This document shows, one piece after another, positions 6,177 to 6,253 of a DNA stretch of 6,253 nt (positions are counted from its first letter, which is position 1; each line of letters begins with the position of its first letter). Both the position numbers and the translations under genes were made by a program. This DNA comes from Brumimicrobium sp965656195 (GTDB lineage: Bacteria > Bacteroidota > Bacteroidia > Flavobacteriales_D > Crocinitomicaceae), in NCBI GenBank assembly GCA_965656195.1, contig CBFHJL010000134.1, positions 1-6,253 of the forward strand. The letters run 5' to 3'. Under the pieces are notes generated by a model, which saw only the letters and a program-made list of their open reading frames with translations, was not told where the DNA came from and made no database searches.

Positions 6177-6253
6177 GCACCCTTGATTCTTTCTGAGAAT
6201 ATAGATGTAAAAAAAAGCCTCTATCCCAGTAGGATAGAGGCTTTGTGACCCCG
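6177..6253. repeat. 77-bp perfect terminal direct repeat, right copy
   Basis: Identical in sequence and orientation to 1-77. It holds the left edge and hairpin of the boundary module (from 6193) and ends at GTGACCCCG, where the window stops. If the molecule is circular, this copy and the left one are the same DNA and the sequence continues from here into base 78. In that case the operon is bordered upstream by module A and downstream by module B. Confidence 0.97.
6209..6244 (-). terminator. Rho-independent terminator (right copy)
   Basis: Same hairpin as at 33-68: a 13-bp stem, a 5-base loop and an eight-T tract on the minus strand. It lies upstream of the operon, so it would stop transcripts arriving from outside and make the operon depend on its own promoter in 6069-6176. 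Confidence 0.85.

Overview
The window looks like DNA from a Bacteroidota bacterium (Cytophagia/Flavobacteriia type). It is AT-rich, one protein carries a C-terminal type IX secretion (T9SS) sorting domain, another is the 'tail-fibre-like' secreted protein common in that phylum, and the gene starts lack clear Shine-Dalgarno sequences. All four credible genes lie on the minus strand in one tight run.

In transcription order, right to left, they are: a 514-aa secreted tail-fibre-like protein (6068-4524); a 949-aa secreted glycoside-hydrolase-like TIM-barrel protein with a T9SS sorting tail (4508-1659); a 132-aa lipoprotein (1662-1264, ATGA overlap with the previous gene); and a 266-aa probable outer-membrane beta-barrel (1254-454). 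The gaps are 15 bp, a 4-bp overlap, and 9 bp, so they very probably form one operon. All four products carry export signals, which suggests a cell-envelope or cell-surface module. The sequence does not show what substrate it acts on.

The most striking part is outside the genes. The first 77 bases (1-77) recur exactly as the last 77 (6177-6253). The window is therefore either a 6,176-bp circle cut open with a 77-base overlap, or one unit bounded by perfect direct repeats. The repeat contains a strong minus-strand terminator hairpin followed by GTGACCCCG. A diverged second version of the same module lies at about 190-265. It keeps the outer sequences (CTGMGAA..TAT..ATGT, an A-tract, then GTGACCCCG.CA.GA) but has a completely different hairpin stem. 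Conserved edges around a variable hairpin, repeated at unit borders, look like recombination or boundary sites of a cassette-like array. The reverse complement of the module edge (CCTGCCGGGGTCAC) resembles the 3' end of a tRNA, so the modules may derive from a tRNA-3'-end/terminator attachment site.

No integrase, transposase, replication protein, toxin or phage structural gene is present. If the molecule is a circle or mobile cassette, it must be moved or maintained by something encoded elsewhere. Region 78-189 is gene-free and rich in inverted repeats. Region 266-453 is gene-free, and I see no strong structure there. Region 6069-6176 is the AT-rich leader and likely promoter region of the operon.
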